DNA of 64,000 bases from the NCBI RefSeq assembly GCF_900101755.1, contig NZ_FNAE01000001.1, positions 744,001 to 808,000 of the forward strand, in the 5' to 3' direction. This document shows positions 36,956-46,177 of the stretch, one piece after another. The DNA is from Ectopseudomonas alcaliphila. Lineage in GTDB: Bacteria; Pseudomonadota; Gammaproteobacteria; Pseudomonadales; Pseudomonadaceae. The notes under the pieces were generated by a model. It had not been told where the DNA came from. It was given only the letters and a program-made list of their open reading frames with translations, and did not search any database. The first letter of the stretch is position 1. Every line of letters begins with the position of its first letter. Both the position numbers and the translations under genes were made by a program.

Positions 36956-37103
36956 CTAGCAGGCAGTTGAAAAACTACCTGCGTTGGCAATACTGCGTTA
37001 AAAACGTCCTCAAAATGCTCATTTACAGCACGTAAACTGCGCTTTTTCGGCCGTTTTTGCCTTGTCTTGCCTGCCTCGCCTACGTTTTTCAACGGCCTGC
37101 TAG
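36956..37103. repeat. Long imperfect inverted-repeat element, copy B
   Basis: The ends CTAGCAGGCAGTTGAAAAAC and GTTTTTCAACGGCCTGCTAG are inverted with one mismatch. Inside, a TTTAC-GTGCT-GTAAA palindrome (minus strand) is followed by TGAGCATTTT. The right end contains the pomA stop codon TAG (37100-37102). It is related to copies A and C. Confidence 0.75.
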
Positions 37104-37867
37104 CCCGACTTCTCGGCTTGCAACTCGCGCTTCGAAGGCGGCAGGTAGCTCTTGAGCATCTGCTCGATGATGCGCGGATTGACCCCGTCCTGAATGGCCA
37201 ACAGGGCATCTATCCACAGCGCCTGCATCCGCGCCTCCTCGCTGCTGCGCAGGCTCAGCTTGTCCGCCAGTGGCAGGCAGATCATGGTCGCCATCATCGC
37301 GCCGTAGAGCGTGGTCAGCAGTGCCACGGCCATGGCTGGACCAATGGATTTGGGGTCCTCCATGTTCGACAGCATCTGCACCAGGCCCACCAGGGTACCG
37401 ATCATGCCCATGGCCGGACCGACATCGCCGAGAGCGGAGAACACCTTGGCGCCTTCGCGGTTGCGCTCGAGGGTCAACACCCTCTCCTTTTCCAGGAAGG
37501 CGCGGATGGTGTCCTGGCCCTGCCCGTCGATCATCAGTTGCACGCCGGCCGACAGGAACGGCGAACTGAAGTCGCGCCCCTCCAGGGCCAGCACGCCCTC
37601 CTTGCGCGCCACCTGGGCGATTTCCACCATCTCGCTGATGCAGCCCTCGACTGAAGGCAGACGGAAGCGAAACGCCCTGGCCACCACCTTGAAGGCGCCG
37701 AGAAACTGCCCGAAGCTGAATTTCACCAGCACCACGAACAGGCTGCCGACCACCACGATAAGCAGTGACGGCACGTTGAAGAACACCTCGCTGGATGCCC
37801 CGAGAATAATCGCCGCGCCGATCACCACCAAAGCACCCACCAGACCGATCAGCGTCGCCAGATCCAC
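37100..37867 (-). CDS. pomA: Flagellar motor stator protein PomA/MotA (Na+-type)
   Basis: 255 residues, using the GTG at 37865-37867 with GGGGGG/AAAAC upstream; the first residues (M)DLATLIGLVG align with PomA. Four membrane helices and the conserved cytoplasmic and TM3-4 segment GDVGPAMGMIGTLVGLVQMLSN, then GPAMAVALLTTLYGAMMATM, match Vibrio PomA closely, supporting sodium rather than proton coupling. With PomB it forms the stator. As I recall, P. aeruginosa has MotAB and MotCD sets instead, so this locus is lineage-dependent. Confidence 0.92.
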   Translation of the reverse strand: MDLATLIGLVGALVVIGAAIILGASSEVFFNVPSLLIVVVGSLFVVLVKFSFGQFLGAFKVVARAFRFRLPSVEGCISEMVEIAQVARKEGVLALEGRDFSSPFLSAGVQLMIDGQGQDTIRAFLEKERVLTLERNREGAKVFSALGDVGPAMGMIGTLVGLVQMLSNMEDPKSIGPAMAVALLTTLYGAMMATMICLPLADKLSLRSSEEARMQALWIDALLAIQDGVNPRIIEQMLKSYLPPSKRELQAEKSG

Positions 37868-38105
37868 CGTTTTCCCCCCAAGCCTTGCACAGGCTGTTGC
37901 AGCAGCGCCCCATTCAGCGCACACCAGACAGATTGATGACTGGACGAGTATCGGCCAGTACGGCGTTTTATGAAGACGTAGAAACAATCTAGCGCAATAC
38001 GCTACGGATGCTCCGTAACCACGCGGCTGATGCGGAAGGACAACGGCGAGGCAGCGCGCCCGAATGGGGCACGCTGCCTGAGGGAAGGGAGTGAGGCAGA
38101 GGGTA

Positions 38106-38705
38106 TCAGACCACTTCAGCCAGCTTGGCCCTGGCCTGGGCCAGACCTTTCTGGCTGAATTCGGCACCCAGGTTCAAGCCTTCGGCATGGATGAACTGCA
38201 CGTCATGGATACCGACGAAGGCCAGTGCCTGGCGCAGGTAGGGCTCCTGATGATCCAGCGCGCTACCGGCGTAGATGCCACCGCGAGCGGTCAGCACAAA
38301 GGCGCGTTTACCGATCAACAGCCCCTGGGGGCCGGTTTCGGTGTACTTGAAGGTGACGCCGGCGCGCAGCACATGATCCAGCCAGGCCTTGAGGGTACTG
38401 GGGATGGCGAAGTTATACATCGGCGCAGCCAGCACCAGCACATCGGCAGCCAGCAGCTCATCGGTCAGTTGGTTGGAGCGGGCCAGGGCGGCTTTCTCGG
38501 CTTCGCTCTGCTGCTCGCTCGGCGTCATCCAGCCACCGAGCAGCGTGGCATCGAGGTGCGGCACAGGTTCGGCCGCCAGATCGCGTACCTGAATCTGGTC
38601 AGCTGGATGTGCCGCCTGCCAGTTGGCGATGAATTGCTGGGTCAGTTCGCGGGAGACCGAACCTTGCTGGCGGGCGCTGCTTTCGATTACGAGAATACGG
38701 GACAT
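38106..38705 (-). CDS. azoR: FMN-dependent NADH-azoreductase
   Basis: 199 residues. The start MSRILVIESSARQQGSVSREL (FMN phosphate site), LVLAAPMYNFAIPSTLKAWLDHV and LTARGGIY are the AzoR/flavodoxin-fold signatures. The cytosolic dimer reduces quinones and azo dyes with NADH. The gene lies upstream of a secreted-protein gene and near a LysR regulator, an arrangement I recall in other pseudomonads. Confidence 0.93.
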   Translation of the reverse strand: MSRILVIESSARQQGSVSRELTQQFIANWQAAHPADQIQVRDLAAEPVPHLDATLLGGWMTPSEQQSEAEKAALARSNQLTDELLAADVLVLAAPMYNFAIPSTLKAWLDHVLRAGVTFKYTETGPQGLLIGKRAFVLTARGGIYAGSALDHQEPYLRQALAFVGIHDVQFIHAEGLNLGAEFSQKGLAQARAKLAEVV

Positions 38706-38840
38706 GTCTGAGGCTCCATCGAGATGAGTAAGAGTCGATGGAGCACAGAGTAGAGACGCGACATTCGATTAAAAAGCGTAAATATCCGCTTACATATATC
38801 GACTAATTTGATTTATCGACCTGCCGCATCTAGTCTTTCG

Positions 38841-39155
38841 TCACTTCAGGTTGCAGGTCAGGTTGATCCGCAGGCGAATCACGCTGCGGGTGAACTTCAC
38901 CGTCATATTGTTGCTGGCGCCAGGCGCCAACACGGTCCGCCGAGTACGTGGCGCTTCAGGGCCATTGCGGAACACAGCACGGCACTCGGCTTCGCTCTGG
39001 CCGTAGTTGTAGAGCATCAACGCCGCCATGTTGTGGTCGATTTCCTGGGTGGTCGCGGAGACCTCGGCGCCGTTGAACTGTTTTTCCAGCTCGATGGGAT
39101 AGGCATGGGCGGCCAACGGCAGAAAGGCGAACAGCAAGCAGATTATTTTTTTCAT
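38841..39155 (-). CDS. Small secreted protein of unknown function
   Basis: 104 residues with a clear signal peptide (MKKIICLLFAFLPLAAHA), so about 86 mature residues. Two cysteines remain (ECRAV and LTCNLK), able to form a disulfide. Beta-strand-like segments dominate. The ATG has a GGAGAG-type site (minus strand, near 39160-39166). No domain is recognised. It is divergent from a LysR gene and downstream of nothing obvious. Confidence 0.75.
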   Translation of the reverse strand: MKKIICLLFAFLPLAAHAYPIELEKQFNGAEVSATTQEIDHNMAALMLYNYGQSEAECRAVFRNGPEAPRTRRTVLAPGASNNMTVKFTRSVIRLRINLTCNLK

Positions 39156-39232
39156 CGGTGCTCTCCAACATGGGATCGCCAGTGTAGGTGGAGATCATCG
39201 GCGATAACAGCCGACTCAGGCAGGATGATGTG

Positions 39233-40159
39233 ATGAAAGCTCCTCGTGTAACCCTGGATCAATGGCGCACGCTGCAGGCCGTGGTGGACCAGGGCGGCTT
39301 CGCCCAGGCCGCCGACGTGCTGCACCGCTCGCAGTCCTCGGTCAGCTATACCGTGGCGCGCATGCAGGAGCAGCTCGGTGTACCGCTGCTGCGCATCGAC
39401 GGGCGCAAGGCCGTGCTCACCGAGGCCGGCGACGTGCTGCTGCGCCGCTCGCGGCAACTGGTCAAACAGGCCAGCCAGCTGGAAGACCTGGCTCACCATA
39501 TGGAGCAAGGCTGGGAAGCCGAAGTGCGCCTGGTGGTGGACGCCGCCTACCCCACCGCCAATCTCGTCCGCGCCCTGACCGCCTTCATGCCGCAGAGCCG
39601 CGGCTGCCGCGTGCGCCTGCGTGAAGAGGTGCTGTCCGGGGTCGAGGAAGTGCTGCTCGAAGGCACCGCCGACCTGGCCATCAGCGCACTGAACATCACT
39701 GGCCACCTCGGCATCGAACTGGGTGAAGTGGAGTTCGTCGCCGTCGCCAACCCGGAACACCCGCTGCACCGCCTGCAACGCGAGCTGAGCTTCCAGGATC
39801 TGGAAGGCCAGATGCAGGTGGTCACCCGTGACAGCGGCCGGCTGCAGCCGCGCGACGCCGGCTGGCTGGGCGCCGAGCAGCGCTGGACGGTGGGCAGCCT
39901 GCCGACTGCGCGCACCTTCGTCAGCAGCGGCCTGGGCTTCGCCTGGCTGCCGCGCCACCTGATCGTCCGTGAAATGCAGGATGGTCTGCTGAAACCTTTG
40001 CCCCTGACTCAGGGCGCTATCCGCAAACCGCGCTTCTTCCTTTACAGCAACAAGGAGCGCGTGCTCGGCCCGGCCACGCAGATTCTCATCGAGCTGATCA
40101 AGAACTTCGATGCCGCCCCTCTGGACGCGCCCTTCGCCGCCCCGCAGTCGGCCAACTGA
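39233..40159 (+). CDS. LysR family transcriptional regulator
   Basis: 308 residues from the ATG at 39233 (the frame opens 15 codons earlier). The HTH region is VTLDQWRTLQAVVDQGGFAQAADVLHRSQSSVSYTVARMQEQ and the effector domain follows. It is close upstream of the hydrolase and ppiA genes (ten-base gap to the next start) and divergent from the secreted-protein gene. The regulated target may be that gene or azoR; not decidable from sequence. Confidence 0.91.
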   Translation: MKAPRVTLDQWRTLQAVVDQGGFAQAADVLHRSQSSVSYTVARMQEQLGVPLLRIDGRKAVLTEAGDVLLRRSRQLVKQASQLEDLAHHMEQGWEAEVRLVVDAAYPTANLVRALTAFMPQSRGCRVRLREEVLSGVEEVLLEGTADLAISALNITGHLGIELGEVEFVAVANPEHPLHRLQRELSFQDLEGQMQVVTRDSGRLQPRDAGWLGAEQRWTVGSLPTARTFVSSGLGFAWLPRHLIVREMQDGLLKPLPLTQGAIRKPRFFLYSNKERVLGPATQILIELIKNFDAAPLDAPFAAPQSAN

Positions 40160-40169
40160 GAGCCCTGCC

Positions 40170-40967
40170 ATGCCCTATTTCGACAACGATGGCTGCCAGC
40201 TGCATTACGAAGAATACGGCCACGGCGCGCCGCTGCTGCTGGTGCATGGACTGGGTTCGAGCACGCGCGACTGGGAATACCAGATCCCGGTGCTCGCCCA
40301 GCATTACCGGGTGATCGCCCTCGACGTGCGCGGTCATGGCCGCTCGGACAAGCCGCGCGAGGCTTATCGCATCGCCGACTTCGCCGACGATGTGGCCACC
40401 CTGATCGAACACCTGCAACTGTCGCCGGTGCATCTGGTGGGCATCTCAATGGGCGGCATGATCGGCTTTCAGCTTGGTGTCGACCGCCCCGAGTTGCTGC
40501 GCAGCCTGACCATCGTCAACAGTGGCCCTGAAGTGAAGGCCAGGAGCGCACGTGACTGGCTGGAGATCGGCAAACGCTGGACGCTAGCGCGCCTGCTGAG
40601 CCTGGAAACCATCGCCAGGGCCCTGGCCAAGCTGCTGTTTCCCCGGCCCGAGCAGGCCGAACTGCGGCGCAAGATCGAAGAGCGCTGGCCACAGAACGAC
40701 AAGCGCGCCTACCTAGCCAGCCTGGACGCCATCATCGGCTGGGGCGTGCGGGAACGCCTCGCTCGCATCACCTGTCCTACCCTGGTGATTACCGCCGACC
40801 GCGACTACACGCCTGTTGAACGCAAGCGCGAGTACGTGGCAGAAATGCCCGACGCGCGCTTGCTGGTGATCGAAAATTCGCGCCACGCCACACCACTGGA
40901 TCAACCGGAACGCTTTAATAACGCCCTGCTCGCCTTTCTCGGCGAGACTGCCAACAAGGAAAACTGA
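40170..40967 (+). CDS. Alpha/beta hydrolase
   Basis: 265 residues. The oxyanion segment [10 protein letters not shown], nucleophile elbow GISMGG (Ser), Asp in [12 protein letters not shown] and His in [12 protein letters not shown] form the alpha/beta-hydrolase triad. It is an esterase or lactonase of unknown substrate. The gene lies between the LysR gene and ppiA with short gaps (10 and 5 bases), so it is probably co-transcribed with both. Confidence 0.92.
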   Translation: MPYFDNDGCQLHYEEYGHGAPLLLVHGLGSSTRDWEYQIPVLAQHYRVIALDVRGHGRSDKPREAYRIADFADDVATLIEHLQLSPVHLVGISMGGMIGFQLGVDRPELLRSLTIVNSGPEVKARSARDWLEIGKRWTLARLLSLETIARALAKLLFPRPEQAELRRKIEERWPQNDKRAYLASLDAIIGWGVRERLARITCPTLVITADRDYTPVERKREYVAEMPDARLLVIENSRHATPLDQPERFNNALLAFLGETANKEN

Positions 40968-40972
40968 CCATC

Positions 40973-41527
40973 ATGCTCAAGCAACTCATTCTCGCCACCG
41001 GTGCCCTGCTGCTGTCGACCAGCCTGCTGGCCGCGGAAAACCCCAAGGTGTTGCTGACCACCAGCCTCGGCGAAGTGGAAATCGAACTGGCCGCCGACAA
41101 GGCGCCGATCAGCACGCAGAACTTCCTCAAGTACGTCGACAGTGGTTTCTATGCCGGCACCCAGTTCCATCGTGTGATTCCGGGTTTCATGGTCCAGGGC
41201 GGCGGCTTCGATGCCGACATGCGCCAGAAGGACACCGATGCCCCGATCAAGAACGAGGCCGACAATGGCCTGCACAACGTTCGTGGCACCCTGGCCATGG
41301 CCCGCACTCAGGTACGCGACTCGGCCACCAGCCAGTTCTTCATCAACCACAAGGACAACGCTTTCCTCGACCACGGCTCGCGTGACTTCGGCTACGCCGT
41401 GTTCGGCAAGGTGACTCGCGGTATGGACGTGGTGGACAAGATCGCCCAGGTGCCCACCAGCAACCGCGGCATGCACCAGAACGTACCGCGCGAGCCGGTG
41501 CTGATCATCGATGCCAAGCGTCTTTAA
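40973..41527 (+). CDS. ppiA: Periplasmic peptidyl-prolyl cis-trans isomerase A (cyclophilin)
   Basis: 184 residues with a signal peptide ending at LLAAENP. The cyclophilin core [15 protein letters not shown], the substrate-binding region [21 protein letters not shown] and [15 protein letters not shown] are typical of PpiA. It accelerates proline isomerisation in periplasmic proteins. The gene starts five bases after the hydrolase stop; a REP element and a terminator follow. Confidence 0.94.
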   Translation: MLKQLILATGALLLSTSLLAAENPKVLLTTSLGEVEIELAADKAPISTQNFLKYVDSGFYAGTQFHRVIPGFMVQGGGFDADMRQKDTDAPIKNEADNGLHNVRGTLAMARTQVRDSATSQFFINHKDNAFLDHGSRDFGYAVFGKVTRGMDVVDKIAQVPTSNRGMHQNVPREPVLIIDAKRL

Positions 41528-41536
41528 GACACTGGT

Positions 41537-41596
41537 GTAGTCCGGATGCAATCCGGGAGATCGCCACACACCCTCCCCGGATTGCATCCGGGCTAC
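41537..41596. repeat. REP-like element (GTAGTCCGGATGCAATCCGGG type)
   Basis: GTAGTCCGGATGCAATCCGG and CCGGATTGCATCCGGGCTAC are inverted copies with one mismatch. It lies just after ppiA. Confidence 0.8.
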
Positions 41597-41621
41597 GGTG
41601 CTGTAAGACACCAAACAAAAG

Positions 41622-41649
41622 ACAAAGCCGCCTATAGGGCGGCTTTGTT
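41622..41649 (+). terminator. Intrinsic terminator after ppiA
   Basis: ACAAAGCCGCC and GGCGGCTTTGT form a perfect 11-base stem followed by TATTCG, with A residues upstream. It can stop both ppiA and fpr transcripts. Confidence 0.8.
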
Positions 41650-41654
41650 ATTCG

Positions 41655-41771
41655 AGCTCGCGAGCTAGAGCCATGCAAGGCAAAAACACGTGAGAAAGCG
41701 GAGTGTGCTATAGCACATGAGCATTTCAAGCCTGTTTTTAACGCAGCAGGGCCGACGCGCAGCAGATCGAA
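41655..41771. repeat. Long imperfect inverted-repeat element, copy C
   Basis: The arms CGAGCTCGCGAGC ... AAGGCAAAAAC on the left and GTTTTTAACGC ... GCAGCAGATCG on the right are inverted. The centre holds GTGCTATAGCAC, then ATGAGCATTT as in copy B. It sits directly after the fpr stop codon. Confidence 0.65.
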
Positions 41772-41774
41772 AGC

Positions 41775-42554
41775 TTATTTTTCGACGAAGGCACGCTCGA
41801 TCAGATAATCACCCGGCTCACGCATGCGCGGGGAAATCTTCAGACCGAAGCTGTCGAGCACTTCGCTGGTCTCGTCGAGCATACTCGGGCTGCCGCAGAT
41901 CATGGCGCGGTCGTCCTGCGGGTTGATCGGCGGCAGGCCGATATCAGCGAACAGTTTGCCGCTGCGCATCAGGTCGGTCAGACGGCCCTGATTCTCGAAC
42001 GGCTCGCGGGTCACGGTCGGGTAATAGATCAGCTTGTCCTTCAGCGCATCACCGAAGAATTCGTTCTGCGGCAGGTGCTCGGTGATGAACTCGCGGTAGG
42101 CGACTTCGTTCACATAGCGCACGCCGTGAACCAGGATCACCTTTTCGAAGCGCTCGTAGGTTTCCGGGTCCTGGATCACGCTCATGAATGGTGCCAGACC
42201 GGTGCCGGTGCTGAGCAGATAGAGGTGCTTGCCGGGGTTGAGGTCATCGAGCACCAGCGTGCCGGTGGGCTTCTTGCTGATGATGATCTCGTCGCCTTCC
42301 TTCAGGTGCTGCAGCTGCGAGGTCAGCGGACCGTCCGGCACCTTGATGCTGAAGAACTCCAGGTGCTCTTCCCAGTTCGGGCTGGCGATGGAGTAAGCGC
42401 GCATCAGCGGGCGACCACTGTCCTGCTGCAGACCGATCATCACGAACTGACCATTCTCGAAGCGCAGGCCCGGATCACGGGTGCACTTGAAGCTGAACAG
42501 CGTATCGTTCCAGTGGTGGACGCTGAGCACGCGCTCGACGTTCATATTGCTCAT
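41775..42554 (-). CDS. fpr: Ferredoxin-NADP+ reductase
   Basis: 259 residues from the ATG at 42552-42554, preceded by GAGGAAATC; the longer frame reaches back 22 codons. The FAD motif RAYSIASP and the NADP motif LLSTGTGLAPFMSVIQDPE, with CGSPSMLDE near the end, match bacterial Fpr. It exchanges electrons between NADPH and ferredoxin/flavodoxin and helps in oxidative stress. It is divergent from finR, whose P. putida homologue activates fpr. Confidence 0.95.
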   Translation of the reverse strand: MSNMNVERVLSVHHWNDTLFSFKCTRDPGLRFENGQFVMIGLQQDSGRPLMRAYSIASPNWEEHLEFFSIKVPDGPLTSQLQHLKEGDEIIISKKPTGTLVLDDLNPGKHLYLLSTGTGLAPFMSVIQDPETYERFEKVILVHGVRYVNEVAYREFITEHLPQNEFFGDALKDKLIYYPTVTREPFENQGRLTDLMRSGKLFADIGLPPINPQDDRAMICGSPSMLDETSEVLDSFGLKISPRMREPGDYLIERAFVEK

Positions 42555-42667
42555 GATGATTTCCTCGAAGAACTTCAGCGCCAAAAACGCAATTGCGCGG
42601 CATTTTATTCGCGGCAACAATATCTGTTAAGTGGATTATCAAGATATAGGTTATCGGTTATATCGAT
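42555..42667. promoter_or_regulatory. fpr/finR divergent promoter region
   Basis: This 113-base AT-rich stretch separates fpr and finR. It holds ATATCTGTTAAGTGG followed by ATTATCAAGATAT (ATATC/GATAT inverted ends) and GATATAGG near TATATCGATA, with a GGTTATC repeat. These are candidate LysR-type (T-N11-A) sites for FinR but no single one is certain. Confidence 0.5.
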
Positions 42668-43594
42668 ATGCGATTTACTCTCAGACAACTTCAGGTGTTC
42701 GTTGCCGTGGCGCAGCATGAGAGCGTCTCGCGCGCTGCGCAATCGCTCGCATTGTCGCAGTCTGCGACCAGCACCTCGCTGACCGAACTGGAGCGTCAAT
42801 CCGACTGCCAGCTGTTCGATCGCGCCGGCAAGCGCCTGGCACTCAATGCGCTGGGTCGACAGTTGCTACCCGAGGCGGTGGCCCTGATTGATCAGGCCCG
42901 AGAGATCGAGCGTCTGCTGGGGGGCAAGAGCGGTTATGGCTCGCTGAACGTTGGCGCCACCCTGACCGTGGGCAATTACCTCGCCACCCTGCTGATCGGC
43001 AGCTTCATGCAGCGCCATCCCGAATGCCGGGTGAAGCTGCAGGTACACAATACTGCCCACGTGGTGCAGCAGATCGCCCACTACGAGCTGGACCTGGGGT
43101 TGATCGAAGGCGACTGCCAGCATCCGGATATCGAGGTGCAACCCTGGGTAGAGGACGAACTGGTGGTGTTCTGCGCGCCACAACACCCACTGGCCCAGCA
43201 CGGCAGTGCCAGCCTGGAAGAGCTGACGCACGAAGCCTGGATTCTGCGTGAACAAGGTTCGGGCACGCGACTGACCTTCGATCAGGCCATGCGTCATCAC
43301 CCGCGCAACCTCAACATCCGCCTGGAGCTGGAACACACCGAGGCAATCAAACGCGCCGTGGAATCCGGCCTGGGCATCGGCTGCATTTCGCGTCTGGCGC
43401 TGCGCGATGCCTTTCGTCGCGGCAGTCTGATGCCCGTGGAAACCCCGGAGCTGGACCTGCGTCGGCAGTTCTACTTCATCTGGCACAAGCAGAAGTACCA
43501 GACAGCGGCGATGCGCGAGTTTCTCGAACAATGCCGCGCGCTGACAGCTGGCGTCAGTCGTAGCGATCAGATCGTGCTGCCGCCGATCGTCTGA
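42668..43594 (+). CDS. finR: LysR family transcriptional regulator FinR
   Basis: 308 residues. N-terminal HTH LRQLQVFVAVAQHESVSRAAQSLALSQSATSTSLTEL and a C-terminal effector domain. Its divergent position beside fpr and family resemblance fit FinR, which in P. putida activates fpr under superoxide stress and with sulfur limitation. Its ATG is at 42668 inside the AT-rich intergenic stretch. Confidence 0.88.
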   Translation: MRFTLRQLQVFVAVAQHESVSRAAQSLALSQSATSTSLTELERQSDCQLFDRAGKRLALNALGRQLLPEAVALIDQAREIERLLGGKSGYGSLNVGATLTVGNYLATLLIGSFMQRHPECRVKLQVHNTAHVVQQIAHYELDLGLIEGDCQHPDIEVQPWVEDELVVFCAPQHPLAQHGSASLEELTHEAWILREQGSGTRLTFDQAMRHHPRNLNIRLELEHTEAIKRAVESGLGIGCISRLALRDAFRRGSLMPVETPELDLRRQFYFIWHKQKYQTAAMREFLEQCRALTAGVSRSDQIVLPPIV

Positions 43595-43654
43595 GTGGCT
43601 TGGCCGAGCAGAATGATCGCCCAGACCGGCGCGCAGCGGATCGTAGACAGGTTC

Positions 43655-44305
43655 TCACTGCGCAGGGATCGATTCCATCTGCTGCAGCAGCAACGCGGCC
43701 TGCGTGCGGGTGCGCACGCCCAGCTTGCGGAAAATCGCCGTCACATGCGCCTTGACCGTCGCTTCGGATACGCTCAACTCGTAAGCAATCTGCTTGTTCA
43801 GCAGGCCTTCGCAGACCATGGTCAGAACACGGAACTGCTGCGGCGTCAGGCTGGCCAGGCCGGCGCTGGCGGCCTTGGCCTCGGCGGAAACCGGCGCGCT
43901 CTCCTCGGCCAGCGGCGGCCACCAGGTATCGCCATCGAGTACCTGACGCACCGCTTGTTGCAGGGTTTCCAGCGGGCTGGATTTGGGGATGAAGCCGCTG
44001 GCCCCAAACTCGCGGGAGCGGTTGACCACGGAGGCCTCCTCCTGGGCGGAGATCATCACCACAGGGATCTGCGGGTATTGACCGCGCAGCAGTACCAGGC
44101 CGGAAAAACCGTAGGCGCCGGGCATATTGAGGTCGAGCAGAACCAGATCCCAATCACTCTTGGCGGCCAGGTGGCCTTCAAGTTCGGCGATGCTGGCAGC
44201 TTCTACCAGACGCACTTCAGGCCCCAGGCCCAGGGTCAGTGCTTGTTGTAGCGCGCTGCGAAACAGCGGATGGTCGTCGGCAATCAGGATTTCGTAGGCG
44301 GCCAT
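43655..44305 (-). CDS. erdR: NarL/LuxR-type response regulator, ErdR-like
   Basis: 216 residues. Receiver domain at 1-120 with the acidic pair (ADDHPLF), phospho-acceptor Asp in VLLDLNMPG and Lys in FIPKSSPLE; LuxR HTH at about 150-210 (LTPQQFRVLTMVCEGLLNKQIAYELSVSEATVKAH). It resembles ErdR, which in Pseudomonas controls acetate/ethanol metabolism genes. The partner kinase is not adjacent. The identification by name is from memory, so moderate. Confidence 0.85.
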   Translation of the reverse strand: MAAYEILIADDHPLFRSALQQALTLGLGPEVRLVEAASIAELEGHLAAKSDWDLVLLDLNMPGAYGFSGLVLLRGQYPQIPVVMISAQEEASVVNRSREFGASGFIPKSSPLETLQQAVRQVLDGDTWWPPLAEESAPVSAEAKAASAGLASLTPQQFRVLTMVCEGLLNKQIAYELSVSEATVKAHVTAIFRKLGVRTRTQAALLLQQMESIPAQ

Positions 44306-44508
44306 TGGCAGATCCTGTTCTTGTTATGAGTGGCACTGAGGTGAGTATGGCAGTGCTTTTCGCCTGAAGACCCGCTCAAGCCTGCTCATTGAGCATCACA
44401 GACTCCCCACTCGGACCGACGGCGGCGCTCAGCATGCCGAGCTGTGGCGGGGTGGTCAAGCTCAATGCTTTGCGGCAGGATGCGCAGCTTTCCTGCCGAG
44501 ACGCCCCA

Positions 44509-45435
44509 ATGCGAAGCCAAGCCCTGCGCGCTGACCTGTTGATGCTGATTACCGCGATGATCTGGGGCAGCGCCTTCGTCGCTCAGCGTCTGGGCATGGA
44601 TAACATCGGACCCTTCCTTTATACCGGCCTGCGCTTCGCCCTCGCCTGTCTGGTTCTGTTGCCGGTGCTGGCTTTGCTGCAACGTCGCCAGCAGCGTCCA
44701 GCTGCACCGCTGAATCGCAACCTGCTGGTGGGTGGCGTGATCATGGGCCTGGCGCTGTCGCTGGGGATCAATCTGCAGCAGGTCGGCCTGCTGTTCACCA
44801 CGGTGACCAACTCCGGCTTCATCACCGGGCTGTACGTGATCGTGGTACCGATTCTCGGCCTGCTGATCGGCCAGCGCAGCAGCGCCGGCATCTGGTTGGG
44901 CGCCAGCCTGGCAGTGGTCGGCATGTTCCTGCTCAGCGTCGGCGAAGGCTTCACCGTGGCCTCCGGCGATTGGCTGCAGTTGGCCGGCGCCTTCGTCTGG
45001 GGCGTGCATGTGTTGCTGGTGGGGTTCTTCGCCAGCCGTCACGACCCACTGCGTCTGGCCTTCATCCAGTTCGCCACCTGCGCGGTGATCAGCCTGGCGC
45101 TGGCTCTGGTGTTCGAGACGGCGACATTGGACGGCATCATTGCCGCCGGCCCGGCCATCCTCTACGGCGGTGTGTTCGGCGTGGCGATCGGTTTCACCCT
45201 GCAGGTGGTGGCGCAGCAGCATGCCATCGCCTCGCATGCGGCGATCATCCTCTCGCTGGAAGCCGTGTTCGCGGCCATCGCCGGCGCCCTGTTGCTGAGC
45301 GAAGTGCTGGCACCGCGCGGCTATCTGGGTTGTGCGCTGATGTTTGGCGGCATGCTGCTGGCTCAGCTGTGGCCCAAGCCGCTGCCGAGTGAACTCAGCG
45401 GTACGACTGCAAACGCTGGTGCAGAGCGTCGTTGA
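44509..45435 (+). CDS. EamA/DMT family transporter
   Basis: 308 residues from the ATG at 44509; the frame also opens at 44389. Ten hydrophobic segments are visible, and the first, LLMLITAMIWGSAFVAQRLGM, is typical for the drug/metabolite transporter superfamily. The substrate is unknown. The 3' end overlaps the convergent DTW gene by 41 bases. Confidence 0.9.
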   Translation: MRSQALRADLLMLITAMIWGSAFVAQRLGMDNIGPFLYTGLRFALACLVLLPVLALLQRRQQRPAAPLNRNLLVGGVIMGLALSLGINLQQVGLLFTTVTNSGFITGLYVIVVPILGLLIGQRSSAGIWLGASLAVVGMFLLSVGEGFTVASGDWLQLAGAFVWGVHVLLVGFFASRHDPLRLAFIQFATCAVISLALALVFETATLDGIIAAGPAILYGGVFGVAIGFTLQVVAQQHAIASHAAIILSLEAVFAAIAGALLLSEVLAPRGYLGCALMFGGMLLAQLWPKPLPSELSGTTANAGAERR

Positions 45436-46117
45436 GATCCAGCGGCAGACGCCGTTTGGCGGCCAGATAGTGCTGACTGAAAACGTCGAGATAATCGTCC
45501 AGCGCCTCACCGGCACGCAGGTCGCCCGCCAGCTCCAGACACATGGCAGCCACTTCCGCGGTGCACAGGTGCTCGCCGCGCGTAGAGCGACGCAGGCGAT
45601 AACGCGATAGCTGCGCCGGCGTCAGGCTCAGCACCGGCAGTGCGTCCAGATACGGGCTCTTGCGAAACATCTTGCGCGCTTCGGTCCAGGTGGCATCGAG
45701 CAGCACGAACAGCGGCCGCTTACCGGGCGCAAGCCGCACCTCCTCCACCACGCGCTGCGGCGCCACGTACTCGCCGGGAAACACCAGATAAGGTTGCCAC
45801 TGCGGATCGGCCAGCAGCTCCAGCAGCGCCGGGTCGACGCCAGTGCGCGTCCAGCCGAAGGCGTGGGTTTCGGGCACCACGTCGGCGATCAACCAGCCGG
45901 TATTGCTCGGTTTCAGCGCCTCGATGTCGTGCATCACCAGGCACATTGCGGCGTTGGCCTCGACCTGCGGGCGCCAGGCGCACAGGCAATGGGTCGGCTG
46001 CACCCGGCAGTGCGGGCAGCGCTCGGCGCGCGAGCCACGGGCGACGAAGGGTTTGAGGCTGCGCGCCAGGCGTTCTGTGCGCAAGCGGGCGACGGCATGT
46101 GGTGCTGGATGGGTCAT
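45395..46117 (-). CDS. DTW domain protein, tRNA-uridine aminocarboxypropyltransferase
   Basis: 240 residues. Zinc-type Cys cluster CPHCRVQPTHCLC near residue 34, LDATWTEARKMF (DTW motif as DATW) and STRGEHLCTAE identify the TapT/TuaA group, which transfers the aminocarboxypropyl group from SAM to tRNA uridine (acp3U47). It would act on tRNA in the cytoplasm. The gene is convergent with the DMT gene. Confidence 0.9.
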   Translation of the reverse strand: MTHPAPHAVARLRTERLARSLKPFVARGSRAERCPHCRVQPTHCLCAWRPQVEANAAMCLVMHDIEALKPSNTGWLIADVVPETHAFGWTRTGVDPALLELLADPQWQPYLVFPGEYVAPQRVVEEVRLAPGKRPLFVLLDATWTEARKMFRKSPYLDALPVLSLTPAQLSRYRLRRSTRGEHLCTAEVAAMCLELAGDLRAGEALDDYLDVFSQHYLAAKRRLPLDLNDALHQRLQSYR

Positions 46118-46177
46118 GGAGGGCGCAACTGCAAACGGGGGTGCGATTCTAGCACCCCCGTTTGCCGCTCAGACGCC

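Noticed and set aside
36956..37103. An insertion sequence between pomA and pomB
   Set aside because: The element has inverted ends but is too short for a transposase, and no target-site duplication is apparent; it is treated as a repeat.
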